Assembly: GCF_001687325.1 (NCBI RefSeq)
Contig: NZ_LZRD01000001.1
Location: 1-64,000 of the forward strand
Reading direction: 5' to 3'
DNA from: Streptomyces sp. PTY087I2
GTDB taxonomy: Bacteria > Actinomycetota > Actinomycetes > Streptomycetales > Streptomycetaceae
DNA length: 64,000 bases
The translations under genes and the position numbers were made by a program. Under the pieces are notes generated by a model. The model saw only the letters and a program-made list of their open reading frames with translations, was not told where the DNA came from and ran no database searches. Shown here piece by piece: positions 1 through 8,631 of this stretch. Numbering within the stretch: the first letter of the stretch is position 1; each line of letters begins with the position of its first letter.

Positions 1-1175
1 CAGGCCCCGTCGAGGCGTCCGGCGGACGCGGCGTGGGCGGCGGCGGCCACGACCCCGATGACGGCGGCGACGACCAGGAGGTCGCGGGCCGCGCCCGCCC
101 CGGTCTCCCAGGACTGTTCGGCGCGCTGGGCGCGGGCGAGCCGCCGCCCGGCGGACCGGAGCCGGGCCCGCCTGCGGTTCAGCGACCCCGTCATCAGGAG
201 CTCGCGCAGCCCGTCGACGCTCTCCACGGTCTCCGACGACAGCTCGGCGAGCGCGCTGCGGGTGCGGTGCCCGCGTTCGGCGCGGCCGCGCGCTTCGACC
301 AGCGGCGACCAGATCAGGAGCAGCGCGGCGGGTACGACGGCGAGCAGCAGCCAGGGTCCGAGAGCCGCGAGAACGGCCGCCGATACCGCGAAGACCAGTC
401 CGGAGGCGAGGAGTTGGGCGATGGCGTGGGCGTAGAAGAACTCCAGCGCCTCGACGTCCCCGAGCGCGGTGGCCGCGAGGTCGCCGCTGCGTCGGCCCGC
501 GATCCGGGCGGGGGCGCTGCGGGCCAGCCCGTCGAAGACCCGGACCCGCAGTTCGGCCAGGACCCGGTAGGCGAGGTCGTGCGAGAGGTCCATCTCACGC
601 CAGGTGGCGAGGCCCCGGAGCAGGACGAGCCCGATCAGGACGGCGACGGTGCCGGGGGCGGGCGCGCGGTGCTCGGTGACGGCTGTGCCCACGGTGTACG
701 CGGCGAGGGTGACGAGGGCGACCAGGGCGGCCTGGTCGACGAGGGCGGCGAGGCAGGTGCGCAGCACGGTGGCCCGGTGCGCGCCGAGGACCGGGAGGAG
801 CGAGCGGAGGGCGCGGGTGGGGGCCTCGTCGGTGGGGGCGGGGTGAGGGCTGGGAGGGGAGGGCCGGGCGCTGTCGGGCTCGGCGCCATCGCGCCGTGCG
901 CTGTCGGCCGGGGGCGAGGCCGAGTCCAGGGCCTGGGCCCGGCGCGGGGTCGGGGTGGGGGTCGGGATCGTGGCGTGGTCCGGGGTCGTGGCCTGGTCTG
1001 GGGCCTGGTCTGGGGCCGGGGTCGAGGTCGGGGTCGTGGCCTGGTCCGGGGCCTGGTCTGGGGCCGGGGTCGGGGGCGGGGTCGTGGCCTGGTCCGGGGC
1101 CGAGGCCGAGGCCGAGGGCAAGGCCTGGTCCGGGGCCGAGGTCGGGGTCGGGGCCGGGGCCGGGGTCGGGGTCAT
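1..1175 (-). CDS. Half-size ABC exporter (CydC-like), 3' end missing
   Basis: The frame starts at an ATG (1173-1175) that overlaps the TGA of the preceding exporter as ATGA, and runs off the left edge after about 391 codons. The first ~80 residues are a low-complexity Ala/Pro/Thr/Gln/Asp stretch. After that the sequence becomes hydrophobic with transmembrane-exporter character, including a LSHDLAYRVLAELRVRVFDGL-type cytoplasmic coupling region around 551-595. The nucleotide-binding domain is not in view. Families of this shape (CydDC and related half-transporters) work as heterodimers, so it probably pairs with the gene at 1172-2911 to export a small molecule or peptide. Its place at the end of the YcaO operon suggests it exports the mature product. 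The CydC assignment is inferred from order and partial sequence only. Confidence 0.75.
   Translation of the reverse strand, partial: MTPTPAPAPTPTSAPDQALPSASASAPDQATTPPPTPAPDQAPDQATTPTSTPAPDQAPDQATTPDHATIPTPTPTPRRAQALDSASPPADSARRDGAEPDSARPSPPSPHPAPTDEAPTRALRSLLPVLGAHRATVLRTCLAALVDQAALVALVTLAAYTVGTAVTEHRAPAPGTVAVLIGLVLLRGLATWREMDLSHDLAYRVLAELRVRVFDGLARSAPARIAGRRSGDLAATALGDVEALEFFYAHAIAQLLASGLVFAVSAAVLAALGPWLLLAVVPAALLLIWSPLVEARGRAERGHRTRSALAELSSETVESVDGLRELLMTGSLNRRRARLRSAGRRLARAQRAEQSWETGAGAARDLLVVAAVIGVVAAAAHAASAGRLDGA
990..1136 (-). repeat. In-frame PDQA-type tandem repeats
   Basis: Residues about 14-62 of the partial ABC exporter contain six copies of a PDQA unit (four as APDQA), separated by Thr/Pro/Ser/Ala spacers. 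The DNA is correspondingly G-rich on the plus strand, with repeated CCTGGTC(T/C)GGGG units. Such a tract should vary in length between strains by slippage and is likely a disordered cytoplasmic N-terminus. Confidence 0.75.
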
Positions 1176-2911
1176 GCCGCGGGCTCCTTCTGTGTGGTGC
1201 GGCCGGCCGCGACGAGCGAGGCGTACACGCCGCCGCCCGCGAGCAGGGTGGTGTGGTCGCCCGTCGCGGCGACACGGCCCGCGTCCAGGACGACGATGTG
1301 GTCGGCGTGGCGAACGGCGTCGAGCCGGTGGGCGACGACGACGCAGGTGCGGCCGCGGCCGGCCGCCGCCAGTTCCCGGACGATCCGGGCCTGGCCGCGT
1401 TCGTCGACCGCGCTGGTCGCCTCGTCCAGGATCAGGATCGGGGCGTCGGCCAGCAACGCCCGTGCCAGGGCGAGCCGTTGGCGCTGTCCGCCGGAGAGCG
1501 TCGCGCCGCGTTCGCCGACGAGGGTGGCGTAACCGTCCGGCAGCCGGGCGATCTCCTCGTCGATCCCGGCGGTGCGGGCGGCGGCGCGCAGTTGTCCGTC
1601 CGTGGCACCCGGGCGGGCGATGCGCAGATTCTCCGCGATCGTGGCGTGGAAGAGGTACGTCTCCTGAGAGACCACGGCGATCCCCCGGCGCAGCGAGGCG
1701 AGGGTGTACGCGGCGGTGTCCGTCCCGGATACGGTGACGCGGCCCCCGTCCGGGTCCCGTTGCCGCAGCAGAAGGCTCAGCACGGTCGACTTCCCCGCGC
1801 CGGACGGGCCGACGACGGCGGTGGTGCGCCCGGCGGCGGCGGTGAAGGACACACCGTCGAGGGCGGGCCGAGTACTCCCCGGGTGGGTGAAGTGCACGTC
1901 CTCGAAACGGATTTCGGGCGCGCCTTCCCAGGCGGCGGTCACGGTGCCCCGGTCCGGGACGGCGGCCTCGGCGGTGCGCAGGGCGGCGATTCCGTCGGCC
2001 GCCGACACCCCGAGGTAGCCCGCGTGCCACTCGCGGGAGAGGTCGCGGACGGGGCGGAAGCATTCGGAGGCGAGGAGGAGCAGGAGGTAGGTGCCGGTGG
2101 CCGCGGTGCGGCCGGTGGCGGCGGAGGAGCACGCCACGAGGACGGCGGCGACCGTGCCGCCCTGGACGGCCAGGTCGGTGAGGCCGGTGTCGACGAGCGA
2201 GACCCGGAGTTTGGCGACGGTGCTCCGGTGCAGGGCGGCCGACCGCCGCTCCAGCCGTTCCCGTACGCGGCCCACGGCACCGGCGTTGCGCAGCGTCGGC
2301 ATCCCCTGGAGAGCCTCCAGGTAGTCGGCGGCGAGGGCTTCGTAGGTGTCCCAGTGCTCCTTGCCGCGCCGCGCGAGCAGCCGGTCCCACCAGCGCGGCC
2401 CGAAGAGGGCGAGCAGCAGGGCGGGCCCGAGGGCGAGGGCCGCGTACGGCTCGACGAGTGCGACGGCGACGAGCAGCAGGGGCGGTACGGCGGCGGTGAT
2501 GAGGAGTTGGGGCAGATAGCGCGAGATGTACGCGTCGACGCCCTCGACCCCGTCCACCAGCGTGGCCCGTACGGCTCCGGCCCGCGCGCCGGTGATCGCG
2601 GTGGGGCCGAGCGCGCCGAGCCGTTCCAGCAGGGTGTCGCGCAGCCTGACCCGTACGGTGGCGCCGGCCGTGACGGCGATCAGGCGCTGGGCGCGGCCGA
2701 GGGCGGCGCGGACCAGGACGACGGCGATCACGGCCGTGAGCAGCGGGGCGAGGGCGCCCGTCTCCCCCTGGGCGATCCGGGAGAGCACGAGGGCGAGAAG
2801 GACGGCCTGGGCGAGGTGGGTGGCGGTGACCGCCGCGAGCAGCGCGGTGGCGAGGCCGAGCGGGCGCCGCGCGGTGCGCGCGGCGCGCAGGAGTTCGGGG
2901 TGGAGCATCAT
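1172..2911 (-). CDS. ABC exporter, fused membrane and ATPase domains (CydD-like)
   Basis: A 579-residue half-transporter with an N-terminal six-helix membrane domain (about residues 1-310) and a C-terminal ATPase domain. The ATPase motifs are complete: Walker A GPSGAGKST, Q-loop VSQETYLF, signature LSGGQRQRLALARALL, Walker B ILILDEATSAVD and H-loop VVAHRLD. The start ATG at 2909-2911 overlaps the TGA of the SagB-like gene (ATGA), and its own TGA overlaps the next exporter's ATG. It likely forms a heterodimer with that exporter. In this operon it is most plausibly the export pump for the RiPP product, although CydDC relatives can also move thiols or haem-related compounds. Confidence 0.85.
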   Translation of the reverse strand: MMLHPELLRAARTARRPLGLATALLAAVTATHLAQAVLLALVLSRIAQGETGALAPLLTAVIAVVLVRAALGRAQRLIAVTAGATVRVRLRDTLLERLGALGPTAITGARAGAVRATLVDGVEGVDAYISRYLPQLLITAAVPPLLLVAVALVEPYAALALGPALLLALFGPRWWDRLLARRGKEHWDTYEALAADYLEALQGMPTLRNAGAVGRVRERLERRSAALHRSTVAKLRVSLVDTGLTDLAVQGGTVAAVLVACSSAATGRTAATGTYLLLLLASECFRPVRDLSREWHAGYLGVSAADGIAALRTAEAAVPDRGTVTAAWEGAPEIRFEDVHFTHPGSTRPALDGVSFTAAAGRTTAVVGPSGAGKSTVLSLLLRQRDPDGGRVTVSGTDTAAYTLASLRRGIAVVSQETYLFHATIAENLRIARPGATDGQLRAAARTAGIDEEIARLPDGYATLVGERGATLSGGQRQRLALARALLADAPILILDEATSAVDERGQARIVRELAAAGRGRTCVVVAHRLDAVRHADHIVVLDAGRVAATGDHTTLLAGGGVYASLVAAGRTTQKEPAA

Positions 2912-4629
2912 GGGCGTTCTTCCTCGCCGGGCGGGGCCGCAGGGGCGGCGGATGCCGTGGGTGGGGTGACGGGCGTGGGGGCTGAAGCGGCTGGGGGCGT
3001 CGCCGGGGCGGCCGTTGGCGTCAGGCGTGAGGTGGCAGGTGTGGGGGCTGACGTGGCTGCGGTCTTGGCTGGGGCGGCCGTTGGCGTCGGGAGTGCGCCC
3101 AGGGCCAGGCCATGCACGATCCACTCGCGTCCGGGGGTGTCGCCGAGCGCCGCGCCCAGGTCGGCCTGTTGCCAGGAACCGATGGGGCGGGAGCGCAGGC
3201 CCAGTGCGGTGGCGAGCGCCTGGGCCACGCCGGCCGCGTATCCGGCGACGAGGTGGCTGCTGCGGACGGTGGCCCGCGCGGCGCCCTCGGGACAGCCGTG
3301 GGCGAGGAGCACCGCACCTGCGGCGCCGATCCACTGCTGGCCCGCGGCCCAGTGGGCGAGGGTGGTGCGCGCGTCGCCCTCGGCGCGGACGTCGAGGCCC
3401 CGCTTGCCGGGACCCGCTGCGTACAGGGCCGGGTCGGCACCGCCCACAGCCACGGTCCAGGCGGGCCCGTCCGGCCGTACGCCCTGGGCGGTGGCCAGGA
3501 TCCGGGCGAGCAGGTCCTTGCCGGGCGGGTGGTTCAAGTCCTCGGGCGGGGCACTCCGGCGCGATTCCAGAGCCTCGTCGGTCACCTGTCCGGGGCACGG
3601 GGCCGGGTGCCAGGTGCCGTCGGGACGCCCGGGCGCTCCGGCGAGGTCGTGCAACAGGTGGCGTGCGACGGCGAGTTCGCGGGGCGGGGTGGTGTCGGCC
3701 CCCGGTTGCGGCGTCGGGGCCGAGGCCAAGGGTAGGGGCAGGGCGGCCCAGGCGCTCAGCGGAGGCGCGGCGTCGACGGGCCGCCCCGGGGGCGTCAACC
3801 GTACGGCCGCGAGCGGGAGTTCCGGCTCGGTGCCGGGCCAGGCGTCCTGCCAGTCCGGGGCGTCGGGCAGCCCGGCTGCGGTGGAGAGGAAGGAGCCGTC
3901 CGCGTCGAGAGAGACCAGCACGTCGGCGGTCGTGGCCCCCGCCAGCGCGAGGGCGGCGGCGGCATGACCCGTGTCGAGGAGCAGCAGCGGCCAGGCCCGG
4001 TGCCCGTAGTGGGCGACGGTGCGGGACGCGGCCACGGCGAGGACGACGAGGGCGCCCGGGGGTACGCCGTCGGGGGCCGGGCCACGAGGGTGGGCGCGGT
4101 GGGTGCGCGGATCGTAGGCGTACCGCCCGGGTGGCATCGAGCACCCCTGCCCGATCAGCAGGTGGGCACGCACCGGGTGCAGGGCTCCCGCCGAGGGAAC
4201 GGGCCGCAGCCGGCCGCCCGGCGTGCCGGCGGGCGCGGCGAGGGAGAGTCGCAGCACGCGGTCCAGGTCGATCGCGGGTCCGGGCCGGCTGATGCTCGTA
4301 GTCGCGGGGTCGGGCGCGGGGTCGGTCCCGCGCTTGGGGTCGGGCCCGGCCTCGAACTCGAGCTCGCTGACGGCACCGACCACGGCCCGGGACCTCACCC
4401 CGCCCTCGGCCCCGGTCCCGCTCCCGCTCCCGCTCAACGGCAGCGCGGGGCCACTCCACGGGAACGGGCGCTCCGGAACGTACGGGGAAAGCTCCGGAAC
4501 ACGCGGCGACCGGGCGTCCGCGAGTGCCGTGCGCAGGAGGTCCGGGGCGGCGGGCGAGACCGCGCCCGCCCCGTCGGTGGGCGCGGCGGCTCGGGCCGGC
4601 GTTTCGGGCATGGTGGCGCGCTCCCTCAC
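2908..4629 (-). CDS. SagB-type azoline dehydrogenase, double nitroreductase fold
   Basis: About 573 residues. Two nitroreductase-like halves are visible. The N-terminal half (about residues 110-280) carries the PSAGALHPV motif and the tyrosine-rich PPGRYAYDP stretch typical of SagB proteins. The C-terminal half (about 350-505) ends in a GLRSRPIGSW/WIVHGLALG pattern. SagB enzymes use FMN to oxidise azolines to azoles after YcaO cyclisation. The last ~60 residues (nucleotides about 2911-3090) are a Pro/Thr/Ala-rich tail unlike the fold itself. Translation starts at a GTG (4627-4629) overlapping the YcaO stop, or at an ATG six codons later (4611). Coupling to YcaO supports a joint role in azole installation. 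Confidence 0.85.
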   Translation of the reverse strand: MRERATMPETPARAAAPTDGAGAVSPAAPDLLRTALADARSPRVPELSPYVPERPFPWSGPALPLSGSGSGTGAEGGVRSRAVVGAVSELEFEAGPDPKRGTDPAPDPATTSISRPGPAIDLDRVLRLSLAAPAGTPGGRLRPVPSAGALHPVRAHLLIGQGCSMPPGRYAYDPRTHRAHPRGPAPDGVPPGALVVLAVAASRTVAHYGHRAWPLLLLDTGHAAAALALAGATTADVLVSLDADGSFLSTAAGLPDAPDWQDAWPGTEPELPLAAVRLTPPGRPVDAAPPLSAWAALPLPLASAPTPQPGADTTPPRELAVARHLLHDLAGAPGRPDGTWHPAPCPGQVTDEALESRRSAPPEDLNHPPGKDLLARILATAQGVRPDGPAWTVAVGGADPALYAAGPGKRGLDVRAEGDARTTLAHWAAGQQWIGAAGAVLLAHGCPEGAARATVRSSHLVAGYAAGVAQALATALGLRSRPIGSWQQADLGAALGDTPGREWIVHGLALGALPTPTAAPAKTAATSAPTPATSRLTPTAAPATPPAASAPTPVTPPTASAAPAAPPGEEERP

Positions 4630-5999
4630 ATGTGCGGCGGCGGGGCGAGGGTGAAGTCCTCAGCAGCCGTCGGTGGTTGGGTGCGCCAGCCCCGGCCGAG
4701 CGCCGCCTCCGCGAAGCGCGGGCAGCCGAAGTAGCCGAAGGCGGCAGGGGCGTTGGGAATCAGCCCGGAGACCAGGACCCGGGCGACGCGCAGTTCGGTC
4801 TCCGCGACGTCCTCCGTCGTGAGATCCGCGGTGATCACCCGGTGGCCCCCGGCGGCGAGCGCCGCGTCGAGCGCGGCGCGGCTGCCCGGGGTGATCGCCG
4901 TGACCGGGACGACGCCCAGGGCCGGTTCGGTGAAGCGGCGGGCGAGCGGGGCCAACCGGTCGTCCAGCCAGACCTGGACATGGGCGCCGAGGTCCCGGAC
5001 GGCGGCGAACTCGGGCCCGCAGTCGTCGAGATAGCGCCGGTCGGCCCGGTGGTCGAGGTAGAGGCCGCGGGCGAGCATCCCGGCCTCGACCGCCCGGTAC
5101 ACCCATCCGTCGGCATCCACCGTGCCCTGGGTGAACACCCACGTGTGCACAGCCTCCAGGACGGCCTTGCGAGCCGCTTCCGCCGGGTCGTACCGGCAGG
5201 CGAACCCCGCCGCGTACATTCCGCGCCCGGGATCGTGCACGAGGGCGGCGACGCAGGGGGCGAACTCGGAGGGCATCTCCACGATGTGCACGTCCAGCCC
5301 GCAGCCGGCCAGGTCCTCGGTGAGCCCGGGAACGCTCGCCGGGTCGATGCCGCGGGTGGGTCCGTCCAGGTGCCACCACACCTCCAGCGCGTCGCGCTCG
5401 ACGACTTCGAGGAGCCCGCGCTCGACGGCGTCGTCGAGGCCCTGCCCGGTGGCGATGCCCGCGTAGTTGAGGTGGTGGGTACGGGGCAGCGAACGCAGCT
5501 CCCCCTGACGCCAGTTGAGATGGGTCAGCGCGACCGGGGCCCAGCAGGGTTCCCCGTTCTCCACGGCCCGGGTCCACAGTGCCGGCGTGTCGGGGGTGAG
5601 TTCGGCGTACGGGAAGCCTCGGCGGCCGTACTGCCACGGGGCGTACGTCGGCAGCGCGCCGGGTCCGTAGATCCGGCCGCCCTCGGCGGTCAGCTCGGCC
5701 GCGGTGGCCCGCCGGGGCTCCTGGGGGTGGCCGGGCGGTGGAAGGCGGTTGCCGCAGTAGCGCTCGACGGCCTCGGCCACCGCGGCGATCCAGGCACCCC
5801 GGGGGTCGCCGAACGTCGTACCGAGCGAGACCCGGTCGGCGGGCCAGGCGCCGAGGCGGCGGGCGTCGGCGACGTCGGCGGTCATCGCGGTGTAGCGCGG
5901 CGGCGCACCTGCGGGGTGCTCGACAGGGGCGACGGCGCGGACGATCCCGCTGACGGGGTCGACGAGGGCTTCGAGGGGCAGGGCGCTGGTCAACGGCAT
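4626..5999 (-). CDS. YcaO-domain cyclodehydratase (azole RiPP)
   Basis: A 457-residue YcaO protein. The family ATP-binding signatures are present: a SxxExxER-like AVAEAVERYCG at about 73-83 and GLLEVVERDALEVWW at about 195-209. The protein ends in a proline-rich APPPHM, comparable to the PxPxP tail that azole YcaO enzymes place in the active site, though not identical. YcaO proteins activate a backbone amide with ATP so that Cys, Ser or Thr side chains cyclise to azolines. Standard partners are all nearby: leader-binding protein, SagB dehydrogenase and a short precursor. The gene overlaps the upstream hydrolase by 10 nt and the downstream SagB by GTGA. A non-azole YcaO reaction such as amidine formation remains possible. 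Confidence 0.9.
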   Translation of the reverse strand: MPLTSALPLEALVDPVSGIVRAVAPVEHPAGAPPRYTAMTADVADARRLGAWPADRVSLGTTFGDPRGAWIAAVAEAVERYCGNRLPPPGHPQEPRRATAAELTAEGGRIYGPGALPTYAPWQYGRRGFPYAELTPDTPALWTRAVENGEPCWAPVALTHLNWRQGELRSLPRTHHLNYAGIATGQGLDDAVERGLLEVVERDALEVWWHLDGPTRGIDPASVPGLTEDLAGCGLDVHIVEMPSEFAPCVAALVHDPGRGMYAAGFACRYDPAEAARKAVLEAVHTWVFTQGTVDADGWVYRAVEAGMLARGLYLDHRADRRYLDDCGPEFAAVRDLGAHVQVWLDDRLAPLARRFTEPALGVVPVTAITPGSRAALDAALAAGGHRVITADLTTEDVAETELRVARVLVSGLIPNAPAAFGYFGCPRFAEAALGRGWRTQPPTAAEDFTLAPPPHM

Positions 6000-7546
6000 A
6001 TCTCCGGTACGGGCTCGACGTAGCGGCGTCGGGCGACGACGGGCAGGTGGAGGGCGCTGCCCCGGGGGTTCACGGTGCGGCGGGACGGGACGAGCCGGGT
6101 GGCCGTGACCGGGTCGTCGCCGGTGTGCGGGTTACGGGCGTGGGCGGGAAAGTGGTGTCCGGCGATCTCGGCCCGCAACCGGGTTCCGGCGGGCAGCCTG
6201 CGGCCCAGGGTGCCGAGCGGCACGGTGATGTCCGCGGCTTCGCCGGGCGGGCCGGTGCGCCGGACGATGCCGAAGGCGAGCGGATCGGCCCGGCCGGACG
6301 GGTCGAGCGCGGTCAGGCGTACGGCCCAGTCGGCCGATGGCGTGTCGGCCGTGGCCGCGATCCGGGCGACGGCCGCCCCTGCCAGGTCGAGCGGGCGGGG
6401 CAGCGGCGGCGAGAGCAGCAGACAGCGGTCGGCTCGGTCGCCGTCGACCGGGACGGCGAGGTCGTCGGAGCGCACGGGGCGCTCCGGGTCGGCGCTGAAC
6501 TCGGCTCCGTGGAGCAGCCGTAGACCGGTGGACGAGCCGAAGGACCAGCGGCGCTCCGCCTCGGGGGGAGTCACCTCACGGCGGGTGCTGTGCCAACGGC
6601 CGCTGTCGCCGAGGGCGATGGCCCCGCACCGTGTCGGCTCCAGGCGCCCGGCGAGCGCGGCCCGGGCCCACCGTACGTACAGCGCACCGAGGTTGACGCG
6701 TGCGCGGGCCGGCACGGACCGGTCGGCGGTGAGGCGGTGCCCCCAGGGTCCGAGCAGCAGACGCGCCGGTCCGCCCCAGCCGCGCCAGAGGGCCACGGTG
6801 TCCTCGGCGAAGGGGTCGCGGGTGCCGCCGACGGCGAGCAGCGGAAGGCGGGCGGCGGAGCCGCGCGCGACGAGCCGTCCTCGTTCCCGGTCGGCCCAGA
6901 GCCTTGGCCAGGACGGCAGTTCACGCCCGAGGCCCGTGGCCAGCCGCTCCGCCAGGCGGGCGACCGGGAGGTGTTCGAGCAGCCGGGGGTCGTCGGCCAG
7001 GGCGCGATCCAGCGCGTCGGGGTCGGAGTCACGACGGTCGCCGTGGGCCGCCCACCAGCCGGCCCGGGCCCACAACCGCTCCGGCCCGCCGGGCTCACGC
7101 GCGGTCTCGGGGAGCCCGAGCGCGGGCACGGCAGCGATGACGGCGTCGGGGATTCCGTCGCGGCGCACACCGCCAAGGGCTGTGCCGGGGGCGTCGAGTG
7201 CCGTGACGAGGGCGCAGTACGCGGCGTAGGAGGCTCCGACGGCGACGACCTCCCCGTTGCTCCACGCCTGCGCGCGCACCCAGGCGACCGCGGCCGCGCC
7301 GTCCTCTCTCTCATGGTCCCGGTACGGGTGCCACTCCCCCGGTGAGCCGTGGCGGCCGCGTACGTCCTGGGCGAGGGCGGCGAATCCGTGCGCCGCCCAG
7401 CCGCACAGCTCGGCACGGTGGGCGTCGCGCCCGTACGGGGTGCGGATCAGGACGGCGGGGCGGGGCCGGTTCCCGTCCGGGAGACATACGTCGGTGGCGA
7501 GCGGGGTGCCGTCGGCAGCGGGGACGGACACGGTACGGGTGTTCAC
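5990..7546 (-). CDS. CocE/NonD-type (S15) hydrolase
   Basis: A 518-residue member of the X-Pro dipeptidyl-peptidase/cocaine-esterase family. The catalytic triad is readable: nucleophile Ser106 in GASYAAY, Asp244 in GGTRDPFAED and His270 in GPWGHRL. The C-terminal ~230 residues look like the jelly-roll domain of the family. No signal peptide is visible, so it is probably cytoplasmic. The ATG at 7544-7546 overlaps the stop of the leader-binding gene, so it is translationally coupled inside the RiPP operon. Roles to consider are leader or follower peptide removal, or hydrolysis of an ester or amide on the product. The family is not a usual azole-RiPP protease, so the role is inference. Confidence 0.8.
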   Translation of the reverse strand: MNTRTVSVPAADGTPLATDVCLPDGNRPRPAVLIRTPYGRDAHRAELCGWAAHGFAALAQDVRGRHGSPGEWHPYRDHEREDGAAAVAWVRAQAWSNGEVVAVGASYAAYCALVTALDAPGTALGGVRRDGIPDAVIAAVPALGLPETAREPGGPERLWARAGWWAAHGDRRDSDPDALDRALADDPRLLEHLPVARLAERLATGLGRELPSWPRLWADRERGRLVARGSAARLPLLAVGGTRDPFAEDTVALWRGWGGPARLLLGPWGHRLTADRSVPARARVNLGALYVRWARAALAGRLEPTRCGAIALGDSGRWHSTRREVTPPEAERRWSFGSSTGLRLLHGAEFSADPERPVRSDDLAVPVDGDRADRCLLLSPPLPRPLDLAGAAVARIAATADTPSADWAVRLTALDPSGRADPLAFGIVRRTGPPGEAADITVPLGTLGRRLPAGTRLRAEIAGHHFPAHARNPHTGDDPVTATRLVPSRRTVNPRGSALHLPVVARRRYVEPVPEICR

Positions 7547-8487
7547 GGGCGAGCCCCGGCGGCACGGCCCCCGGCAGTGCCGGCCCCGGCGGCGCGCGCC
7601 CCCACCGGGGTCGGCGCGGGCAGCGGGGCGACATCCGGGACGGGGAGCACGGGGTGCTCGGTGAAGGTGAGATCGCGCAGGTCGATCCGGCGCAGCCGAC
7701 GGCGGGCCGGAAGGCGGGCCGAGCTGCCCGCGCCTGCGCCTTCGGCCTCGGCCCCGCCTGCCACTCCGGCCCAGGCGATCAGATCAGCCGTGAGCAGCGC
7801 TGCGATCAGCGCAGCGGACGCTTCGGTGGGATGGGGTCCGGTATCGGCAGTCCGGTGACCCGCCCAGTACGCGGCGAGTTCACGATGGGCGGGGGTCGCC
7901 GCGAGTCTGCGGAGTCGGACATGCCGGGAGGAGACGTCGCCCGGGGCCGCGGCCAGGGGCTCGGTCCAGCTGTGGGAGCCCTCGCGGTGGCAGCGCAGCC
8001 AGGCGATACAGCGGCCCGGCAGCCGGTCCGCCGTGTCCCAGAGCCCTTCGGGCACGGGCGAGTCCAGGCACCACACCACGGCGACACGCCCTTCGGTGCG
8101 GTGGTCCGGGGCTGCCCGGACGAGCTCCGCCACATGGTCCGGGGTGATCCGGAGGACCTCGGCCCCTTCCGCCTCGGCGCAGCGCGCCAGAGGGCCGGTG
8201 AGCACGGGGTCGCCGAGGACATGGACGGTGCGGCCGACGAGCGGGGCCCGGGGCGGGGCGGACACCGTGTGTCCACCGGCCTCGAACGCCTCGACCAGCC
8301 GCGCGAGTTCGGCGGTCTGCGGACCCTCGTCCGGCGTCTCCTCGCCCGCCAGCCGGCGCACCAGGGATTCCCCGGGGACGCCGCCGGTGTCGATGCGCAG
8401 GAACTCCCCTCCGGAGGTCCGGAGCACGGGGGTGGCGCCGGGAACGGTGACGATCCCGGTGCCGGGAGCGAGTCGACTGCGGGTCAC
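7543..8487 (-). CDS. RiPP precursor leader-binding protein (E1-like partner of YcaO)
   Basis: A 314-residue protein starting at GTG 8485-8487 behind an AGGA ribosome site. Residues about 10-75 have the layout of an RRE (PqqD-like winged helix): a VLRTSGGEFLRI strand pair, then helices ending LARLVEAFEAGGH. Residues about 85-200 resemble the degenerate Rossmann part of TOMM cyclodehydratase partners (TVHVLGDPVLTGPLARCAEAEGA), without an obvious catalytic ThiF site or zinc cysteine tetrad. Such proteins hold the precursor and deliver it to YcaO. The C-terminal ~70 residues are Ala/Pro/Arg rich. Position directly after the precursor and coupling to the next gene support the assignment, which rests on fold pattern and context rather than a clear single motif. 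Confidence 0.7.
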   Translation of the reverse strand: MTRSRLAPGTGIVTVPGATPVLRTSGGEFLRIDTGGVPGESLVRRLAGEETPDEGPQTAELARLVEAFEAGGHTVSAPPRAPLVGRTVHVLGDPVLTGPLARCAEAEGAEVLRITPDHVAELVRAAPDHRTEGRVAVVWCLDSPVPEGLWDTADRLPGRCIAWLRCHREGSHSWTEPLAAAPGDVSSRHVRLRRLAATPAHRELAAYWAGHRTADTGPHPTEASAALIAALLTADLIAWAGVAGGAEAEGAGAGSSARLPARRRLRRIDLRDLTFTEHPVLPVPDVAPLPAPTPVGARAAGAGTAGGRAAGARP

Positions 8488-8549
8488 GGAATCCTCCGAA
8501 TCGGAAGGCGGAAGGGGAGAGACAGGGACGGGATGTCCGGGGCTGAACG

Positions 8550-8590
8550 GGGCGGGCCCGCCCGGGTTGTTCCACCGGGCGGGCCCGCCC
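8550..8590 (-). terminator. Perfect 16-bp hairpin between precursor and biosynthetic genes
   Basis: The arms 8550-8565 and 8575-8590 are exact inverted repeats (GGGCGGGCCCGCCCGG type) around a 9-nt loop, and no U-tract follows. It starts about 42 nt after the precursor stop and ends about 63 nt before the next start codon. A stem here fits a partial terminator or mRNA stabiliser that raises precursor expression over the enzymes, as in many RiPP operons. Confidence 0.75.
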
Positions 8591-8631
8591 CCGCGCCACG
8601 CGGGAGACCTGCCTTCAGCGGCAGGAGTCGC

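Noticed and set aside
33..1532. Long plus-strand open frames over the left-end exporters
   Set aside because: They are Gly/Arg/Pro-rich antisense frames of very GC-rich genes, without ribosome sites or domains, and overlap well-supported minus-strand ABC genes.
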